The translations under genes and the position numbers were made by a program. Positions 24,025 to 36,200 of a stretch of 64,000 nt of DNA are shown here, piece by piece. Below the pieces are notes generated by a model. That model had not been told where the DNA came from, did not search any database, and was given only the letters and a program-made list of their open reading frames with translations. Positions within the stretch are counted from its first letter, which is position 1; each line of letters starts with the position of its first letter. The stretch comes from Diadema setosum (taxonomy: Eukaryota > Echinodermata > Echinoidea > Diadematoida > Diadematidae): positions 24,972,699 to 25,036,698 of the forward strand of contig CM067070.1 in assembly GCA_033980235.1 (NCBI GenBank), in the 5' to 3' direction.

Positions 24025-24304
24025 TAATAACTATATAAGATTTTAAACAATATAAAAGGATGTATGCCAGGGCTGAGTGATGACTACGAGGACATATCAA
24101 ACAGAATGATATGAATGATTTGATAAAAGGTTTACCAAATAAAAAGATAAGAAAAAAAAAAAACCTTTGTCATGCTTGTGGAGGTCAGCAGTAAAGGGAA
24201 TTTGGGTGCGGAGAATGCGAACGACGGTCCACCGGCTTTGTCCCGTATACGCGTCCCCGCCACCATTACTCCATTGTGATTGCTGACTGACCCGCTTTCT
24301 TGCC

Positions 24305-24312
24305 TCTATCAG
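24305..24312. repeat. 8-bp target-site duplication, left
   Basis: TCTATCAG, repeated exactly at 25903-25910 on the other side of the element 24313-25902. Confidence 0.95.
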
Positions 24313-25902
24313 CAGTGGCGTATCTAGGGGGGGGCAAGGGGGGCACGTGCCCCGGGCGCCACTCCTTGGGGGCGCAAAAAAAAAAGAAGAAAAAAAAGAA
24401 AAAAGGGGGGAAAAAAGAAAAAAGAAGAAGAAGAAGAAGAAGAAGAAGAAGAAGAAGAAACAACTCACCGAAGGGGGGGGGGGGGCAGAAAACCAAATCA
24501 AAAAAAAGATAAAAACAAAACATATGATGACTCGGACAAAATGACAATATTTATTGTGTTCACACAAGAATTCCATGTTATATAAGCTGAAATACAACGA
24601 TTTTCGGCTCGCTTGCTGCGCTCGCTCTCCAAATTTTACATAGAAGAAGAAGGTGAGAACAAAATGTGATGATGGCGCGGACAAAATGACAATGTCTATT
24701 GTGTTCACACATGTCATTTTATGTTTAGCAGGCAAAATGTTTCACGGAGCAGCGGCTGCAATTTCTTTCGTTCTGAAGCGATCGCCAATTGGATCATAAC
24801 AAGGCGCCAACGGTTTCGAAAATACGGGGGGGGGGGGGGGCGCCAAAAAAATCAAACAAGATAAGAACAAAACGTGATGATTACGTGGAAATATACAAAT
24901 TTCGGCTCAATCGCACGTACTAATTTAGAGTATTTCTTCAAGTCCTCCGTTTGTTGGTAAAAATCGTTATCTATAAGGCCGTCACTATATCTTGATTAGA
25001 ATTGTAAGATTTGATAGGCAAAAAATGACAAGAGTTCCATGTTTTGTAAGCTGAAATACAAAAATTTTCGGCTCGCTCGCTGCGCTCGCTCGCCAAAATT
25101 TATCAAAACACAAAGGAGATAAGAACAAAACGTGATGATGACGCGGAAATATACAAATTTCAGCTCACTCGCTCGTACTAATTTAGAGTATTTTTTCAAG
25201 TCCTCAGTTTGTTGGTTAAAATCGTTATCTATAAGGTCGTCACTATATCTTGATTAGAATTGTAAGATTTGATAAGCAAAAACTGACAAGAGCTCCATGT
25301 TTTGTAGGGTGAAATACAAAAATTTTCGGCTCGCTCGCTGCGCTCGCTCGCCAAAATTTATCAAAACAAAAAGGAGATAAGAACAAAACGTGATGATGAC
25401 GCGGAAATATACAAATTTCGGCTCACTCGCGCGTACATGGGGGCATTTCATGAAGCAATTTGTCAGATATGTCGTCTGACAAACTGTTAAAATCTACTGA
25501 AATCCTTGCTTCTGATTGGCTGAAATGCTTCATGAAATGCCCCCCTAAAGTACTCAGTTTCTTGGTATAGATAAATCGTTATCTATAAGGCCGTCACTAT
25601 CTTGATTAGTAATTGTAAGATTTGATAAGCAAAAAATGACAAGAATTCCATGTTTTGTCAGCTGAAATACAAAAATTTTCGGCCCGCTCGCTGCGCTCGC
25701 TCGCCAAAATTTATCAAAATTCATTACATTCAAATCACCCTCAAAAGACCCCTTTTAATAAGGGCTTGAAAAGCATATAATGTGGACTTTCCTTAAAGTC
25801 CCTACCGGGATCGGGTTACGGTTGGACACTAGTCTTTTTCAGAAATTAGGGGCGCAATTTTCGCGCTTGCCCCGGGCGCCGTTTTCCCTAGATACGCCAC
25901 TG
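24313..25902. mobile_element. non-autonomous hAT-type element with internal tandem repeats
   Basis: The termini CAGTGGCGTATCTAGGG and CCCTAGATACGCCACTG are perfect inverted repeats, flanked by the exact 8-bp duplication TCTATCAG. An 8-bp duplication with CAGTGG-type ends is characteristic of hAT transposons. The 1590-bp interior has no transposase. It contains a GAA/A-rich block (24376-24460) and then diverged tandem units of about 255 bp, clearest between 24999 and 25508 (the phrase TTAGAATTGTAAGATTTGAT starts at 24999 and 25254), each with the hairpin-like GCTCGCTCGCTGCGCTCGCT. The recurring frame FGERAQRASRKFLYFSL is part of the repeat, not a gene. The last unit is interrupted by the MITE at 25439-25545. 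Confidence 0.92.
25439..25545. mobile_element. palindromic MITE nested in the hAT-type element
   Basis: The arms GGGGGCATTTCATGAAGC and GCTTCATGAAATGCCCCC flank the core CTACTGAAATCCTTGCTTCT, GATTGGCTGA. It splits the 255-bp repeat of the host element between CGTAC and TAAAGTACTCAG, so it arrived after the host repeat array had formed. Confidence 0.88.
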
Positions 25903-26141
25903 TCTATCAGGTCACCCCACACAGGAAAACCATACAACCTTGTTCAAAACGGAGAGAATGATGTTCAAATCAAGGCCCGTATATCTATCACTGCAAATCC
26001 ACGTCAATTATAAAGTAGCTATAGCATTTTGTGTCTTGGACAGTTACAGAATATCTACCACTCCAAGAAGCCGTTGGTGCTTGATAAGAGCAAAGAGATG
26101 AGTGAAATTGTCAAACACAAAAGAAAATCAGAATGATAATA

Positions 26142-26142
<1 letters not shown>

Positions 26143-26171
<29 letters not shown>
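26143..26171. repeat. (TA)n microsatellite
   Basis: TA repeats directly abutting the MITE at 26172. Confidence 0.9.
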
Positions 26172-26175
<4 letters not shown>

Positions 26176-26422
26176 GAGTTTGTTTGCAAAAACCGATAAG
26201 TCCATATTTCCCAAATAGAGATATTTGCGATTAAAGGTTAAGAAAAATAAAGAGAATAATTAGAAAATTGTTGCTTCTTTTGACGATAACTTCAAAAAAA
26301 TGTACCTTTATATGTAGTGACCAATATATCATTTCAAAGGTATTATTTTGTACTTTATGACAGAGACCATACTTCAAAATCTTCAAAAATGGACTTATCG
26401 GTTTTTGCAAACAAACTCTTCA
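26172..26422. mobile_element. TA-flanked MITE family B, copy 1
   Basis: A 251-bp element with terminal inverted repeats of at least 33 bp (TGAAGAGTTTGTTTGCAAAA, continuing ACCGATAAGTCCAT). TA on both sides is consistent with a Tc1/mariner-type target site. The flanks are (TA)n, so the duplication itself cannot be proved here. Further copies at 28745 and 31218. Confidence 0.88.
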
Positions 26423-26425
26423 TAT

Positions 26426-26500
26426 ACATATATATATATATATATATATTTATATTATATATGTATGTGTCTGTGTGTCTGTGTGTGTGTTTGTGTGTAC
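26426..26500. repeat. (TA)n and (TG)n microsatellite
   Basis: TA repeats to about 26462, then TGTGTCTGTG-type repeats to 26500. Confidence 0.9.
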
Positions 26501-27305
26501 ATTGATTTGTTTCCTCTTTGTGTTTAGGTTTGTTTGTGTTTGTTCTTTCCCTTTACCATTTCTTTTCCCTTTTTTTCCATTCTCCCTTTCTTTTTCATTC
26601 GTAATATTGCCAATATGGAATTTATGTTATCAAAATGAAATCTATATTATCTTGTAATAAATTAATTTGTATAATTATTGTTTATATGAAAAAGAAAATA
26701 TGTATGATTGACAAAACAAAACAAATATATTAATTGATTTGCAAGGATCTATACTGCTTATATTCATTTAAGTTCAACGTACTTGAACATTCTAAAAAAG
26801 GCGTTTAAAAAAGATAAATGGAAGTTCAATGAATATCGTTTGCTTGTTTGTTTGTTTGAATTGTTCTTACTGCGGAGTCTTTATTTCATCTGAAGACAGA
26901 AGAGTAGAAGTGTTAACTGATTCCCCTTTAAATTTGTTTAAACAAAGCTTCTTCAAAATCAACATCGTTTTTAAACTGTCAAAAACTGCAGCAACGTGCA
27001 GGTAAATTCACCAGGATTCAATATTAAATCAGCAGAGATTGAAGTCTACAATAGAGAATCTCCCATAATATTATGATCATACGATAACATTCTGATTTGT
27101 GACAGTACTGCTCATTGAAATTTCCTTCATACTCATTGTTTTTGCTATTGATATTCTTTTCATTCATTATAAGTATAGTATAAGTAACCTTGATGACTCA
27201 TGTATCACTGACTTCATCCCGCATTCCTCCGCACAAAACATGTTCATTATACAATGCTATTATATTCAACTATATGACATGTACAAACCTGGAGGATAAC
27301 ATTGA
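26500..27305. other. non-coding, no gene seen
   Basis: AT-rich sequence without recognisable exons or transposon ends. Confidence 0.4.
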
Positions 27306-27309
27306 AGCT

Positions 27310-28303
27310 GGTATCTCACTGAGCGGCGAACGTTTGAGAACGTAGCGAATTTAAGATTCGCCAACTTTTCTGACGAATGTTTGCGAAAAATCAACGTTCG
27401 CTTCTGCCATTAGCGACAGTTAACGACTTTTAGCGATGTTTAGCGACAATTAGCAACACTTGAGCGAATGTTTGCGAAAGTGTTTGCGAAACACAGGTGG
27501 CGACTATTGGCGACTGTTAGCAATTGTTAGCGACAGTTTTACAATAATATTAGCAACTGTTTGCAAATCCCTTGCGACAATTTGCGAATGTTTTGGGACC
27601 TGGAAAAGTACCAGGCGATTATGTATAGTCGGACCCATGAAACGAACGTACAACCTTCCACTGCATTCAGATCTCTTGTGACCAAGATGGATTTCTAGAA
27701 TATGGAAATGAATTTCTGCCAAGAAGAGGCTCAACGTGCTGCTATCCTTGAATAGCTGCTTTGCCTGGCTGCTGCTACAGCTATCGTGAAGCTTAAGAGA
27801 AAGACGATGAATAAAAACAAGAAAGGAAGAAGAAAAGAAAGACTGTTTGGGTCAGAGAGCGGTTGTTGCTGAGGACAGACTTTGGTCAATATGAAAAGTT
27901 TTCGCAGCAATTACATGATGGAGATGTCAAGAGCTTCAAAAAAATCTTAGAGTGGAACCTTGCCTGTTTCAGGTGCTTCATAGGAACCATATTGTTACTT
28001 GTTCGCTAGCATTGGCGAATCAAATAAAAATGTTAGCGACACCGTATTACAACCGTTTGCGAATTCTTACGAGTGTTTTGCGAAAGTTTGCAACTGTTAG
28101 CGAAAATACAAATTCGCAAAGAAAGTTTGAACATGTTCAAAATTTCTTTACGACAAGAAAAACTGCTTGCGACAATAAAAACCGTTTGCGAACTTTCTTG
28201 CAACTGTTAACGAACCTTTTGCAACCCTTTACGAACCCTGGCGAAATCCCAAATTCGCTACGTTCGCAAACGTTCGCAAACGTTCGCCGCTCAGTGAGAT
28301 ACC
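27310..28303. mobile_element. PIF/Harbinger-like non-autonomous transposon
   Basis: A 994-bp element. Left GGTATCTCACTGAGCGGCGA and right TCGCCGCTCAGTGAGATACC are perfect inverted repeats; pairing continues with GCGAACGTTTG and GTAGCGAATTT on both sides. The outer thirds are packed with diverged copies of short words from the arms (TTTGCGAA, GTTAGCGACA). The centre (27687-27990) holds a broken coding piece resembling the start of a PIF/Harbinger transposase. The 3-bp target duplication expected for that superfamily could not be resolved, so the assignment rests on the coding remnant. Confidence 0.75.
27687..27990 (+). pseudogene. PIF/Harbinger transposase amino-terminal remnant
   Basis: Three adjoining frames together look like the amino-terminus of an ALP1/HARBI1-type transposase. 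The first (from the ATG at 27687) has two in-frame stops and gives an Ala/Leu-rich stretch with a basic tail (LKRKTMNKNKKGRR). The second (about 27838-27935) reads TVWVRERLLLRTDFGQYEKF, then SQQLHDGDVKSF. The third (from about 27948) reads RVEPCLFQVL. In this family a basic run, a W-V-R motif, FGQY and an FxNxxRVxPxLF block occur in this order. At least two frameshifts and two stops make it non-functional. No catalytic DDE region is present in the element. Confidence 0.65.
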
Positions 28304-28459
28304 CCCTTTAGAATTTGAGAGTAAAGTGGTGGATTAGTGATATAATATTATGCTGAAGGTGCATACATGTAGGCGAAACCAACATCCGTTACGGCAAGGT
28401 GTAAGATATGTTGGAGTGACATAAATATCTCCCTGACTTTAGCGAGATCAGCTGAAGAT

Positions 28460-28740
28460 GTCGGAAGATGACAAATTCAGTTCAGTTCAGTTACTTTTTT
28501 TCACATTCTGTACATATAATATGACTAAATTACAAATAATCTTAATCTTGACTGTATGATGGAAATAAGAAGTTATTAACGAATTGAGAGCATGTGTTCA
28601 TAGATCAAAATTATTACATCATTTATGTTCTGAGGGAAAAGAGTATCATGATGACAGGACGAAGAGTCGCCGTTTGATTTGATGTCGATTTGAGGTTGGG
28701 TTATTTTTTTTAACGATACTTTATATATTTTAAAAAAATA
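28460..28740 (-). mobile_element. possible LINE 3' end fragment
   Basis: On the minus strand the sequence ends GTAACTGAACTGAACTGAAT, a pentanucleotide tail. Extent to the right is unclear; it would end before the MITE at 28745. Confidence 0.3.
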
Positions 28741-28744
28741 TAAA

Positions 28745-28993
28745 TGAAGAGTTTGTTTGCAAAAACCGATAAGTCCATATTTGCCAAATGGAGATATTTG
28801 CGATTAAAGGTCAAGAAATATAAAGAGAATAATAAGAAAATTTTTGCTTCTTTTGACCATAACTTTAAAAATGTACATATATATGTAGTGACCGATATAT
28901 CATTTAAAAGGTATTATTTTGTACTTTATGACAGAGACCGTAATTCAAAATCTTCAAAAATGGACTTATCGGTTTTTGCAAACAAACTCTTCA
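28745..28993. mobile_element. TA-flanked MITE family B, copy 2
   Basis: A 249-bp copy with the same long terminal inverted repeats as 26172-26422. The flanking dinucleotide here is AA on both sides, where copies 1 and 3 have TA. Confidence 0.88.
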
Positions 28994-28999
28994 AATACT

Positions 29000-31030
29000 T
29001 TCAGCTGCCCTGATAAGATTTTCTCATTTGTTCACTAGCCAAAATATTTACAGATATAACACAAATTCAATGAGATAGATCAAGTTTGATATACATCATA
29101 ACAATATTAGCAAAGCTTTAAAAAAATCAATACATACATAAAAATTCTAAAAATGAATAGTTGACCAGTGGCACTGGGCCACGGTAAATCGATGTTGGGC
29201 AATCATCATTTAAGAAATATATTGTTATATATTGTATATACGTTGTTTTTACGTGTCTCCTTATCTAGAAAAAGAAAAAGAAAAACCTCACTGTTCAGTG
29301 CTTGATAACTACATACATTTTACTTTGCTGCTTCGACCAGTTTCGATCGATCACCGCTGAACCACAACCTTTGTTGGAAGGCCATATTCGTCCATTTTTT
29401 TCATGGCCAAATCTCACTGAAATTTCATTTGAACCTTATCTATCTAAAAATAGAAATAGATATAATATACCACGATGTTGCATGAAATTATCTAATGAAT
29501 ATTTGATATTGACTATGCTAGATTTACTGAACTTAGTCACATTACGTAATTTTGAAGCCCTTTATCATTTACTGCCAATTTTCGTATAGTTATCATGGTT
29601 TATTGTATTGTTACTTTTGATCTACAATTTCCTTTCCCAGTCCAAAATGATCACTTTTAAATTCAATTCATGACTCCGTCTCACCCCTCCCATTCCTTGC
29701 TGCAGCGAGAATCCTTGTGAAGCACTTTTTAAACATGTTTAAGGGTTCTTCAGTTTTGTCGTCGATGCCCGAGGTGTAACAGTTGTTGTCATCTTATCTC
29801 TATCCATGCATGATAACATTTTCTGTACTTGTACCTTATTAGTAATAGTTTTGAGGGGAATGCATATTACAAGTTCTGCTTTTAACCCCCTTCCCCCATT
29901 TTCGTCATTATTTACTAAATATCATGCATCTATAGGCTTCACAATTTATCATATATCATGTTTCGATATAGATTAAGTAGAACATGTATGTTTTGTAAAC
30001 TTATGGTATTTGCTGCTGAAAATAAAAATGAATGAATCTAATGAAAAATTTGGGATACTCGATGGAGAGAGAGCGAAGGGGTCATTAGATTATCATATAA
30101 TGCTCAATTACTCCTTACAAAGGAAGTAAGATAATTCGTGTGACATTCTGTGACAAACGTTATTCCAGCATTTCTTCTCATGATGCACGAAAGTCATAGC
30201 CAAGCGACTGTCGTCTGGTCGTTGTGGTTGTTGTTATCTTGAATTTGACTTTGAATCACGCACAGCTATGGAACACCGAGTCCCCGCCAAAACGCAGGGA
30301 GCAAACTTGCGCAAATTCGGCCAAATGGATGGACTCACTCTACGGGTGACAGTCGGAGCGACAGGTGAGCGTCTCTGTGCCTCCCTAGCTGCCAAAACAG
30401 CCAATGACATAACGACATAACGATGTGTTTTGTTTAACTTCGCACTTCTGTCTGTCCGGGGTAATCGAACTGAAGGCGCCGAATTTCTGGGCAATAGTTG
30501 AGAATAACGGGGAGACCCTTCAGGGACCTGGAGAAAATCCAAATTCAACTTGGGCTGCCCGAAAGATATTTAAGCAGAAATAAATGCAAGAGTTGTTGTT
30601 GTTTTCTTTTTTATTTTTCTATGTGGGTTCCGTGCCAACGCTTTACTTGGGACTTTCATTTACCATGAAGTCAGCACAGTATTGTCTTGTTCATGCTGTT
30701 AAAAAGCCTGAGTTAGAACTATGTATGTAGGAGACCAACCGACAACAATGTTTTAATACAGCGCGCACACACAAATACACTCGCACAAGCAAACAAACAA
30801 GGAAATAAACACATATAAATACAGTCATTTTGCAAGGGTGTGACAAAATAGATCCATCACTTACATGTACGTGAGATTGCTGTCCAGAATATCGTTGATA
30901 AACTTTCATGAATTCGGACTATCCTGCATTTTAGAGATAATTCAATTAGTGTCAGTCATTGCGGTATGTAATATATATCTCTCTCCCTCTTTCTATGTGT
31001 AAACACACACCCAAACAAACATTTATGCAT
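29000..31030. other. non-coding, no certain gene
   Basis: About 2 kb. A possible LINE-type 3' end lies near 30015-30045 (GAAAATAAAAATGAATGAAT). A GC-richer minus-strand frame at 30234-30548 has no recognisable domain. Confidence 0.35.
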
Positions 31031-31032
31031 GT

Positions 31033-31097
31033 ATGTATGTATGTATGTATGTATGTATGTATATATATATATTTATTTATTTATTTATATATATATA
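31033..31097. repeat. (TATG)n, (TA)n and (TTTA)n microsatellite
   Basis: About seven TATG units, then TA and TTTA repeats. Confidence 0.9.
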
Positions 31098-31217
31098 ATT
31101 GATTGAAGTCATAGAAAAATTGCATGTCCTTAAAAGTATTAAACTTTGCACACGCTTTCCTCTTACAAGAATTTGAATTGCCCTCTCTTCTCCTCTTCTA
31201 GGCTAAAAACTGCATTA

Positions 31218-31466
31218 TGAAGAGTTTGTTTGCAAAAACCGATAAGTCCATATTTGCCAAATGGAGATATTTGCGATTAAAGTTCAAGAACAATAAAGAG
31301 AATAATAAGGAAATTTTTGCTTCTTTTGACCATAACTTCAAAAATATACTTTTACATGTAGTGACCAATATATAATTTAAAAGGTATTATTTTGTACTTT
31401 TTGACAGAGATCGTACTTCAAAATCTTAAAAAATGGACTTATCGGTTTTTGCAAACAAACCCTTCA
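31218..31466. mobile_element. TA-flanked MITE family B, copy 3
   Basis: A 249-bp copy of the family at 26172, with TA on both sides. Unlike copy 1 it is not set in a TA microsatellite, so the TA pair here is better evidence for a TA target. Confidence 0.88.
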
Positions 31467-31855
31467 TATGTTTATTCTATTTTTCTCATTCCGACATCAG
31501 CGGGGGAAAAAAGATATACAGCTGTAGGCCCAGGTTTAACACACTTAAATCGAGGTAAACCTGCCCTACTTTTTAATGAAATTTACTTTCATTACACTTT
31601 TTTCATCATTATTTGCGCAGCATCGGGTGAATTCGTAGTGGAGAATTTGGAAGCATGAAGATGTATATGCAATTATAATTATTATTCTCATATTTTGCCA
31701 TGCGTATTTGATAGATCAGCTCAACAAGGATCTTATGGTATTAAAACGAATTTGACCCACAATCGATGTGTGCCGATGAACTGGGCTGACCCGCGGTGAT
31801 AGATTCATCCTTTGTGCAGAAAAAGGGTGAAATGAATGGATGAAAAGGGGGATAT

Positions 31856-31858
<3 letters not shown>

Positions 31859-31891
<33 letters not shown>

Positions 31892-31909
31892 GGGGGGGGG
31901 GGGGGGTGA
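31859..31909. repeat. (GA)n tract and G homopolymer
   Basis: About 15 GA units (31860-31890), then CG and a run of 13 or more G. Confidence 0.9.
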
Positions 31910-33227
31910 CAAATATATTTGCATCAATGACCAGTTCATCAACATAGTATGGATCGCATTGATAAATTAGTGTTAGGGTAAATAGGAATTCCCTGTTGGT
32001 TTCTTCGTTGGCACGTGATTACTCGAGAAATTGTCGTTGAGCAGTAGATATGATGACTTTTCTATTGGTAAAGGTAGGTCTATTGTATCTTTTAGTCTGC
32101 TCACCTTCATTTCATTTTCATTTCTTATAGGTATCCTTGTCCACCACGAACGGAATATTTTGTCATGAAATTAGCCAACATTTTTTAAGACGTTGTTGCT
32201 GTTAAATATTCTGCTCGTTAACTGAAAGTATTTTTTGATATTATCATAATCGGTGACGTGGTGAAGAGATTCTTGTTTTCCCACAGCCGTCCAATACAAC
32301 TAGACAGATTCTTACATTTCATTTTGACTCATCTTTTTAATCAGTTGTTGTTGTTGTGTTTTTTTCCTAGAAGCGCACACACTCATTTATTAATCATTGT
32401 ATCACTGTGTTACATGTATTTTTTCGTCTTCTTTTCGTTACTCTTATTTTGGTTTGGCATTGTTATATGTTATTTTGTTTTCTAGTTTTCATGTATAATA
32501 TCACTTTTGCGCTTAGAAACACCCGTATAACAGTATAAAGAGTTGATACATGCCGGAAGATATGTAAATAGTTATTCAAGTCCAAATTTTTATTAAATTC
32601 GAAATCACCAGCTGAGAGTTGAAAAGTTACAATTGGAAGATGTAGAAATGGACAGCTATTCAGCTGGACTGAATTTTGTTTCAGTCATGTGAAAAATAAT
32701 CTAATTCAATCTGAATTTGATGTCTACTTCCCCTTCATAATACTGAGACAGAGAAGTCCCTTGCTTGCGAGGTTCAAGTCTGTCCAGCTGGAATATCAGC
32801 ACGATTGAGCAAATGGACAACACTAATTCAGCATTTACATTTACCAAACTAATAATTCTGGGACTGAATATACATGGAGACAGAAATGGGGTTTAGTGAC
32901 TGATATTTGCTCTCTCCTAGAAATTCAATATTTGTTCTTGCTCTGGAGAAAGAGTCGTGTCGATTCTTTTCCGCCAGTGATGGCCCCAGAGTGGATATAG
33001 GTCGATCTACTCCACGCCGTGTCATTTCTCGATATCAATTCATTCGCTTTATATCTGAATCTCTTTGATTGATGACGTCATCTGCAGTCGCGTAACTTGT
33101 ACCCCATGCACAGTCCTTCTACATGGCGGTGAAACTAATTTCTTTCAACATTCAAGGTCCGAAGTGGCATAATAGATGCTTGCAGAACAGAATTGTGTGG
33201 TTCAAGACCAAACTTGAGCCTATGGGT

Positions 33228-33268
<41 letters not shown>

Positions 33269-35450
33269 TACAACACAAAAATATTATACAATCATTTTGA
33301 TAAGATTCATTACACACTTACATGTTACATACATGATGTATTCAGGTAATTCATTTTGCTATTAACAAAATGATGCATTAAATAAGAGATGATTGATGTC
33401 AATAAAGCCGAAAAAAATATAAGGAGATATCACTAATAAACCATTACTATAGACGGTTTATTCTAGAAAAAGTATCAATAAGCATAATGTTCACATTATG
33501 ACCTAAAGCTGTGTCTTTATTTCATCTGCAAATGGTATAGATAGTGGTTTTTAAGTATCCTGAAAATCTATATGATACAGTGTATATCTGCTGTTCACTT
33601 TGAGGATTGTAAGAAGAATATTAGTACTCTTCGTGTCGATGACCTGAAATTTAAGATTTTTTTTTTTACTCTTTACGTCACTAAGTCTCAATGCAAAAAT
33701 GATTATTATAAATCGCTCCATTTTTCACCTATTCATTGGTGGGCGGCAGACCTCGAATGGGGTCTTTTGCTGGTCTTTGTTTCGCACTTGTTGTTTGCCC
33801 AGAGTCAGAACTATGGCTCTATTCCTTTCCGAGTTGTTCTGTCCATCATGATAAAATTCTTGGACACGCCCCGACGAGCCCTGTGAAAAGAACAACCATT
33901 CGGTATACAGAAAACAAACCTTTTTTGATATTTGTGCGAAGGAATGTCTAGATTTTGTATAAAAGAGAAGAAAATATACCATCGATAGTAAGAAGCAGAA
34001 AATACTTTGTGAAGCAAAAAAAAAAAAAAAAGATAAAAGATGAAAATATAAATGAACTCAAGTACCCCTGGGTAAAAATAGGTTGCCTTTAACTAAAAAA
34101 TGAATGGACTCTTCGTCGTATTTCGAATGAAGAAAAATAAGAAAAACGTATATACGGAGTTACGAGTGTTATTTGTTATAGTATAGCAGCAGTAACAGTT
34201 CAGATAATTCAGCAGTCTCGGCTATATTTGAAATGACAAGAGCAACAAAATCTTAGGACAACAGGTATGTATAGGTCTACACATCGAAGTGGTAGCATAA
34301 GTCTAAGAAAAGTAGTTTGGTATAAAAGTGTCAGTGAGGAGAAATAATTCGCACCATCGTATAGTGAGATCGTTATTGTATCATTGGTACATCTCACTAT
34401 GACAAGCTGAAGGAAAAGAAAGGTAGAGTATGAGAAAATGAAATTAAAACAGGATTATAAAGCAATAACGGGTCTGTTATAAAGAGAAACGCTATAATGG
34501 TAGTAATAAAAGAAATGACATGCGAGCTTGTCATGCTTGTGATTCAAATCGCAGATTTCAGATGTTAGTTGCATTTCTACTGAAGAAATAATTGTGTTAA
34601 ACAAATACATACTACTGAACGTTTTCGACGTGCACTCGTCGGAGTAGAACTGTGCGTATGAAACAATTAGAAGAAATAATTATTTGCTGAGCAAACAAAA
34701 TAATTTTACCAAGGGGAAGGGTCCTGGCCTGACCAACGACGTTCAAAGTTGTTGAACTATAATACAGGTATAGTCCACAGTGTTGATCCTGCTGCATAAG
34801 TTTGTTTGGAGTAATGAAGATAATAATTTCACTGCCAAATGTCATACTTAATGTTTTTTTTTTTTGAGCTTATTCTGCACTATGAGATTGCTATAGAATA
34901 TTTTGCTTGATGTATATTGTGACACTGCAGCTAAGGTTTCATTCAAATTCTATTTTAATCGGTTGACGTTATCCCAAGAAAGATTTTCCCTGTATACACA
35001 ATGATTCATTTATAGGAAGAAGAATTCAAAAGGGTGTATGAAACGGTGTTACATTTGGGGTCATGAGCTATAATGGCATCGCTGACAATTATCCTTTGTA
35101 TATTAAGATTGAATGTTTTATTATCAGTACACGTGTACTAAATCCATGTCCTATACTCACTTAATTCCCTAACCCCCCCCCCCCAAAAAAAAAAAAAACA
35201 ACAACAACAACACACACACACACACACGATAATACTCGTACTGCTGACGACGAGCACACTTCTGTTCATTTAACAATAAATTTCTGTCTCTTCCTTACAT
35301 TGTTAGGAAAACATTTCAGCCAAGCGGGAAGGAATTTCTGGTTAATTACTTCCCGCCTGATGTTTTGACCTGTCTGTCTTACTTTTTCTCTACATATTCT
35401 GAAACAGGTATCAAAAGAATTAATAACACACAAATCAGGGAGCTACTTGC
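31910..35450. other. non-coding, no gene seen
   Basis: About 3.5 kb of AT-rich sequence with a (TA)n run at 33229-33263, T runs, and a C/A/CAA/CA compound tract at 35171-35228. The open frames are short and featureless. Confidence 0.4.
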
Positions 35451-35454
35451 GTAG

Positions 35455-35990
35455 TACACTGCAAAATGTCCGGTGTTAAATAGTGAACACCGAGCTGGTG
35501 TTAAATTTTCGGTGCTCATTTATGGTGTTAAATTAACACCTCCGGGTGTCATTTCCAAATTTTAAACTGTTTTTTGAAGAGTTTCTTAGTAACTGCACTT
35601 TTTGTTGATTTTTAATTTAAACAAGACGATCAAGAATTTTACATTAAAATACTGGATTTTTGAAAAAATATGAAAATGAATTTACACCAAAGTAACACCA
35701 GCTGGTGTGGTATCTTATTAAAGCTGGACGGGTGTTAAACCATTGATATTAACACCAACAAATGTCAAATCAACACCATGTGGTGTCATTTTTTGAATTA
35801 ACACCAGTACAGTGTCAAAATAACACCAGGTACAGTGTCAAATTAACACCACGAAGTGTCAGGTGAACACTTTTCAACACCATCACAATGCATTTTTAAC
35901 ATCTGTGGGTGTGGTCCTTTATTGAAGTTTGATCGGTGTTAGATTTAACACCCGTGGTGTTAAATCTAACACCGATGTTTTTACAGTGTA
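35455..35990. mobile_element. TA-ended foldback element filled with GGTGTTAA motifs
   Basis: Left end TACACTGCAAAATGTCCGGT; the reverse complement of the right end is TACACTGTAAAAACATCGGT. The 536-bp interior carries more than a dozen copies of GGTGTTAA or its complement TTAACACC, spaced irregularly in both orientations, and a perfect GGTGTTAGATTTAACACC hairpin near the right end. TA at both tips suggests a Tc1/mariner-type target. No coding capacity. Confidence 0.8.
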
Positions 35991-36020
35991 GGCTCTACAT
36001 ATGGCATGGCACTATTAACG

Positions 36021-36023
36021 ATA

Positions 36024-36059
<36 letters not shown>

Positions 36060-36070
36060 TAATAATAATG

Positions 36071-36110
<40 letters not shown>

Positions 36111-36162
36111 TAATAATGATAATAATAATGATAATGATATTAATAATGATAATAATAACAAC

Positions 36163-36200
<38 letters not shown>

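Noticed and set aside
24996..25451. Recurring frame FGERAQRASRKFLYFSL as a repeated gene
   Set aside because: It is the translation of the 255-bp tandem unit of the hAT-type element; no start context or domain.
30234..30548. 104-residue minus-strand frame rich in Arg and Ser
   Set aside because: No recognisable family and no paired splice signals.
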